Part shown: positions 61,102 to 64,000 of the stretch, one piece after another | Numbering within the stretch: the stretch's first letter is position 1 | Layout of the letters: each line of letters starts with the position of its first letter | NCBI GenBank assembly: GCA_964504335.1 | Contig: CAZDET010000003.1 | Location: forward strand, 1-64,000 | Origin: CAZDET01 sp964504335 | Lineage (GTDB): Bacteria > Bacteroidota > Bacteroidia > Chitinophagales > Saprospiraceae | Length of the DNA stretch: 64,000 nucleotides | Reading direction: 5' to 3' | Position numbers and translations under genes: made by a program | The notes under the pieces: generated by a model | Told to the model about the DNA's origin: nothing | Databases searched by the model: none | Seen by the model: only the letters and a program-made list of their open reading frames with translations

Positions 61102-61746
61102 TTATTCCTCCAATCCGCGCAAAAACGGGACGAATCGAAAATTGCCTAAATCTTCTTCTTCGTACTCCGTTTCGGACAACCGACGGATGCGGAGCATTTT
61201 CTGATGGGGCTTCCCGACGGGAATAACCAACAGGCCATTTATTTTCAGTTGATCCAGCAGGGCATCCGGTACAGTTTCCGCACCCGCGGTGACCAGAATG
61301 CGGTCGAAGGGGGCGTGTTCGGGCAATCCGTCGAATCCATCGCGGTGAAAACAGCGGATGTTGCCCAGTCGCAAGCGGCGCAACAATAGATTGGCCTTGT
61401 GGTAGAGGGCGCGGTGCCGTTCCACCGTGAAGACCCGAGCCCCTAGCATGGCGAGCACCGCCGCCTGATACCCGGAGCCCGTACCGATTTCCAGTATTTT
61501 GTGGCGGGCTAAGACCTGTAGTGCCTCCGTCTGAAAAGCAACCGTGTATGGCTGGCTGATCGTCTGCTCGCACTCGATGGGAAAGGGCTTATCTTCGTAG
61601 GCCCATTCTTCAAATCCCGACTCGACAAAGAAATGCCGGGGCAACGATTCCATTACTCGTAGGATCCGTTCGTCTTCGATGCCCTGTTTGCGCAGGCGAT
61701 CCACGAGTTGGCGGCGCATCCCCTTGAGTCGGTAGCTGTCTTCCAT
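61102..61746 (-). CDS. pcm: Protein-L-isoaspartate O-methyltransferase
   Basis: This 214-residue SAM-dependent methyltransferase repairs isoaspartyl residues in aged proteins. LRKQGIEDERILRVMESLPRHFFV is the family start, motif I ILEIGTGSGYQAAVLAML is near residue 75, then VFTVERHRALYHKA and FDGLPEHAPFDRILVTAGAE. The end LIPVGKPHQKMLRI follows the family pattern. Length fits. It lies 59 bp after purC on the same strand and is probably co-transcribed with it. Confidence 0.94.
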   Translation of the reverse strand: MEDSYRLKGMRRQLVDRLRKQGIEDERILRVMESLPRHFFVESGFEEWAYEDKPFPIECEQTISQPYTVAFQTEALQVLARHKILEIGTGSGYQAAVLAMLGARVFTVERHRALYHKANLLLRRLRLGNIRCFHRDGFDGLPEHAPFDRILVTAGAETVPDALLDQLKINGLLVIPVGKPHQKMLRIRRLSETEYEEEDLGNFRFVPFLRGLEE

Positions 61747-61805
61747 AATAATTAAATCCTCCGATCGACCGGATAGTTTGATCCCGGCCTGTTGCTTACC
61801 CTACC

Positions 61806-62762
61806 TTAATCAGTCTGTTCCAGCCATTCCAGGACATTTCGCTCAATCCGACCGTGGATATCGTCAGTGGATGCAGGCTGAAACGCCTGGCCGGTTACCC
61901 GTTCGAACAGCTCGACGTACCGGCTGCTTACCTCGCGGACGAATGCTTCCGGCATATCCGGTAGCTGTTGCCCCTCTTTTCCCTGGAAGCCCTGTGTCAT
62001 CAGCCATTCGCGCACGAATTCTTTGCTGAGTTGGCGCTGACGCTCTCCGTGCTGTTGGCGCTTTTCGTAGCCATCGGCGTAGAAATAGCGCGAGCTGTCG
62101 GGAGTGTGAATCTCGTCGATCAGGTAAATTGTGCCGTCGCGTTGGCCGAATTCGTACTTTGTATCCACCAGGAGCAATCCACGCTCGGCAGCCATGGCTG
62201 TGCCGCGCGCAAACAGCGCACGGGTGTACGCCTCCAGCTCTCGGTATTGTTCTTCGGGTACGAGCCCCTGAGCGATGATTTCCTCGCGACTGATGTCTTC
62301 ATCGTGGCCTTCCTCGGCTTTGGTGGCGGGCGTAATGATGGGCTCCGGGAAGGGATCGTTTTCGCGCATACCCTCCGGCATGGGTACGCCGCACAGTTGC
62401 CGCTTGCCGGCACGGTACTCGCGCCAGGCGTGCCCGACCAGGTAGGCCCGAATCACCATCTCCACCCGGTAAGGTACACACGAACGGCCAACGGCCACGT
62501 TTGGATCGGGCACGGCTTCCAGCCAATTGGGACAAAGGTCGCGGGTTGCCTCCAGAAAATACGCAGCAGTCTGGTTGAGTACCTGCCCCTTGTACGGGAT
62601 AGCCTGCCGCAAGACGTGGTCGAAGGCCGAAATGCGATCGCTGGCTACCATGACGAGCCGATCGCCGATGGTATACACGTCCCGGACCTTCCCGTGATAC
62701 ACGGCGGTCTGACCTGGAAAGTGAAAGTCTGTTTGGCGGAGTGCCACGCTGGTAGAAGCCAT
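61806..62762 (-). CDS. purC: Phosphoribosylaminoimidazole-succinocarboxamide synthase
   Basis: This 318-residue SAICAR synthetase ligates aspartate to CAIR in purine synthesis. YHGKVRDVYTIGDRLVMVASDRISAFD lies near residues 22-48, and RAYLVGHAWREY, then LLLVDTKYEFGQRDGTIYLIDEIHTPDSSRYFYADGYE carry the ATP and substrate sites; this is the longer form found in Bacteroidota and yeast-like enzymes. The ATG at 62762 is preferred over 62792; a -7 box at 62777-62784 would otherwise lie inside the gene. Confidence 0.96.
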   Translation of the reverse strand: MASTSVALRQTDFHFPGQTAVYHGKVRDVYTIGDRLVMVASDRISAFDHVLRQAIPYKGQVLNQTAAYFLEATRDLCPNWLEAVPDPNVAVGRSCVPYRVEMVIRAYLVGHAWREYRAGKRQLCGVPMPEGMRENDPFPEPIITPATKAEEGHDEDISREEIIAQGLVPEEQYRELEAYTRALFARGTAMAAERGLLLVDTKYEFGQRDGTIYLIDEIHTPDSSRYFYADGYEKRQQHGERQRQLSKEFVREWLMTQGFQGKEGQQLPDMPEAFVREVSSRYVELFERVTGQAFQPASTDDIHGRIERNVLEWLEQTD

Positions 62763-62776
62763 GTTTGAGTTTGTGG

Positions 62777-62784
62777 CAAAAGTA
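62777..62784 (-). promoter_or_regulatory. -7 box for purC
   Basis: TACTTTTG on the minus strand fits TAnnTTTG, about 15 nt before the purC ATG at 62762. No TTG is found at -33. Confidence 0.4.
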
Positions 62785-62920
62785 GTAAACACACCAAAAT
62801 GGTCGGTACGGTAATTTTGGTAAATAAGGGCTTGCTTGTTCGGTGGTAAGCGCGTATCTTTATTCTACCATCCAATAGCTACCTCAGCGGTAGCCATTCT
62901 CACAAGATAGCCCACTTTTT

Positions 62921-63125
62921 CACACGGCCGTTTCCATTGCTGGTAGCCGCGTGCGCTGCGCACGCCTGGGCTGCCTGCAGCCCTCGAGGTTGGCAGGTAA
63001 GGTGGGTGGGCCGTTTTTTATATTCCCACCCACATGGTGTGGGGCGCCCCGAGCCCAGCCACCGGCCGGAGAGCCGGGTGCCCAAGCTACGTCCCACCGG
63101 GTGGAATTGCCACTTCCGCAATCTT
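62921..63125. repeat. GC-rich structured intergenic element
   Basis: The segment contains a series of strong hairpins: GCGTGCG/CGCACGC (62949-62965), GGGCTG/CAGCCC (62968-62983), the palindrome CCTCGAGG, GTGGGTGGG/CCCACCCAC (63002-63033) with a U-rich loop, and GGGGCGCCCC. It is flanked by AT-rich sequence and shares its left 32 bp with 59926-59957. The frames across it are low-complexity. It is likely a dispersed repeat or structured RNA, not a gene. Confidence 0.6.
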
Positions 63126-63174
63126 GGTAATTAATTGTAATTTCCATCCCATTTTTTGATCAAACCGAATCCAA

Positions 63175-64000
63175 ATGATCCGACCCGTTGTACTCTTCTT
63201 CGGAATTGGGCTGTTGTTGGTAGGCTGTACCGACACTGCCTCCGTTGAAGAATCTACTACTTTCCCGGTTATGGAAGTGAGTTACCCCGAAACCAAGCAA
63301 ATCGGTCATACCGATACTCTACACGGCGAAGCCATTCCCGATCCCTATCGCTGGCTCGAAGACGACCGCGCCGCCGATACCGAAGCCTGGGTGGCCGAAC
63401 AGAATGAGGTCACCTTCGGCTACCTCGAGCAAATCCCCTTCCGCGAAGAAATTCGCCAGCGCCTGGAAGAGCTATGGGACTACGAAAAGTTCGGCGCTCC
63501 CTTTAATGAAGGAGCGTACACCTACTTTTTCCGCAACTCCGGGCTTCAGAACCAAAGCGTGCTCTACCGCCAAAAAGGAGACGGCGAGCCGGAGGTATTC
63601 CTCGATCCCAATACGTTCTCCGAAGACGGCACCACCTCCCTGGGTGGTTGGAACTTCACCAAAGATGGCAGCTTGCTGGCCTATTCTATTTCGGAGGCCG
63701 GCTCAGATTGGCGAAAGATCCTGGTGATGGATACCGAAACCAAGGAACTCATCGGCGATACCATCATCGATGCCAAATTTACCGGCATTGCCTGGAAAGG
63801 GAAGGAAGGCTTTTACTACAGTTCTTACGACAAGCCTGAAGCAGGAAGCGAGCTGTCTGCCAAGACCCAATACCACAAACTGTATTACCACCAGTTGGGC
63901 ACTCCGCAAAGCGCAGACCAGCTCGTATTCGGCGGCGAGCAGACGCCCCGCAGGTATATCGGTGCATACGTCACCGAAGACGAACGTTGGTTGGTAATTA
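63175..64000 (+). CDS. Prolyl oligopeptidase family protein, 5' part only
   Basis: The first 275 residues of a secreted S9A-type serine peptidase lie here; the gene runs off the window end. The signal peptide VVLFFGIGLLLVGCTDT ends in a lipobox. The family start is clear: HGEAIPDPYRWLEDDRAADTEAWVAEQN (about residues 49-76), then FGAPFNEGAYTYFFRNSGLQNQSVLY and DPNTFSEDGTTSLGGWNFTKDGSLLAYSIS, the first blades of the propeller. The catalytic alpha/beta-hydrolase part is beyond 64000, so the triad cannot be seen. Confidence 0.92.
   Translation, partial: MIRPVVLFFGIGLLLVGCTDTASVEESTTFPVMEVSYPETKQIGHTDTLHGEAIPDPYRWLEDDRAADTEAWVAEQNEVTFGYLEQIPFREEIRQRLEELWDYEKFGAPFNEGAYTYFFRNSGLQNQSVLYRQKGDGEPEVFLDPNTFSEDGTTSLGGWNFTKDGSLLAYSISEAGSDWRKILVMDTETKELIGDTIIDAKFTGIAWKGKEGFYYSSYDKPEAGSELSAKTQYHKLYYHQLGTPQSADQLVFGGEQTPRRYIGAYVTEDERWLVI

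Noticed and set aside
62920..63147. Protein-coding gene on the minus strand
   Set aside because: Low-complexity Gly/Arg/Pro product over palindromic GC-rich DNA; better explained as a structured element.

Overview
The window comes from a member of the Bacteroidota, most likely the Saprospiria/Lewinella-like branch (inference). The support is direct: promoters of the Bacteroidota type (TTG, about 19-21 nt, TAnnTTTG) before tRNA-Ser, rpoD, rplS and gcvP; a short 289-residue RpoD; an LpxC-FabZ fusion; a bacillithiol-type BshB1 deacetylase; secreted proteins with type A and type B (gliding-motility-associated) T9SS C-terminal sorting domains; and few Shine-Dalgarno sites. No rRNA, IS element, integrase, phage gene or CRISPR array was seen. 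One tRNA gene is present.

Layout. 0-14.5 kb: tRNA-Ser, a secreted amidohydrolase, BshB1, several lipoproteins, a LOG-family enzyme, an odd ACP-like protein, a Sua5-type enzyme, an MFS exporter, a GATase-fold protein, an HtrA protease, a START-like protein and rpoD. Gaps here repeatedly hold a short-word repeat family (TTAGTCTGTTAGT / GGTACTTTGGT). 14.5-24.4 kb: Lrp/AsnC regulator, S41 protease, a second degenerate YrdC protein, a PKD/T9SS surface protein, rplS with a strong terminator, a possible small RNA, a PNPOx-like flavoprotein and an AddB-like PD-(D/E)XK nuclease.

24.1-33.1 kb, minus strand: the most unusual region. In order of transcription it holds a divergent isoprenoid-synthase-fold protein, a 1098-residue protein with cryptic histidine-kinase boxes, two orphan proteins, and a sigma-54-activating NtrC-type response regulator, followed by MOSC and zinc-ribbon genes. 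The two orphan genes and the regulator gene overlap one another. I read the core as an uncharacterised two-component-like signalling system with accessory subunits.

33.5-43.1 kb: lipid A block (lpxD, lpxC-fabZ, lpxA, ABC ATPase), divergent from hemC; then a NYN/cold-shock-like RNA-processing candidate, a CoA-transferase, hemD, a lipoprotein and trpS. 43.4-50.4 kb: two convergent T9SS cargo genes, one of 1729 residues with about 15 PKD repeats. 50.6-64 kb: xseB, two SDRs, a coiled-coil protein, a flavoprotein, hldD, a Gfo/Idh oxidoreductase, gcvP, tadA, a lipoprotein, pcm, purC, a GC-rich strongly structured intergenic element, and the 5' part of a secreted prolyl oligopeptidase cut by the window end.

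Housekeeping functions (heme, lipid A, glycine cleavage, purines, tRNA modification and charging, translation) sit among outer-surface and envelope functions. Genes are mostly single or in short operons, often convergent with only a few bases between stops.
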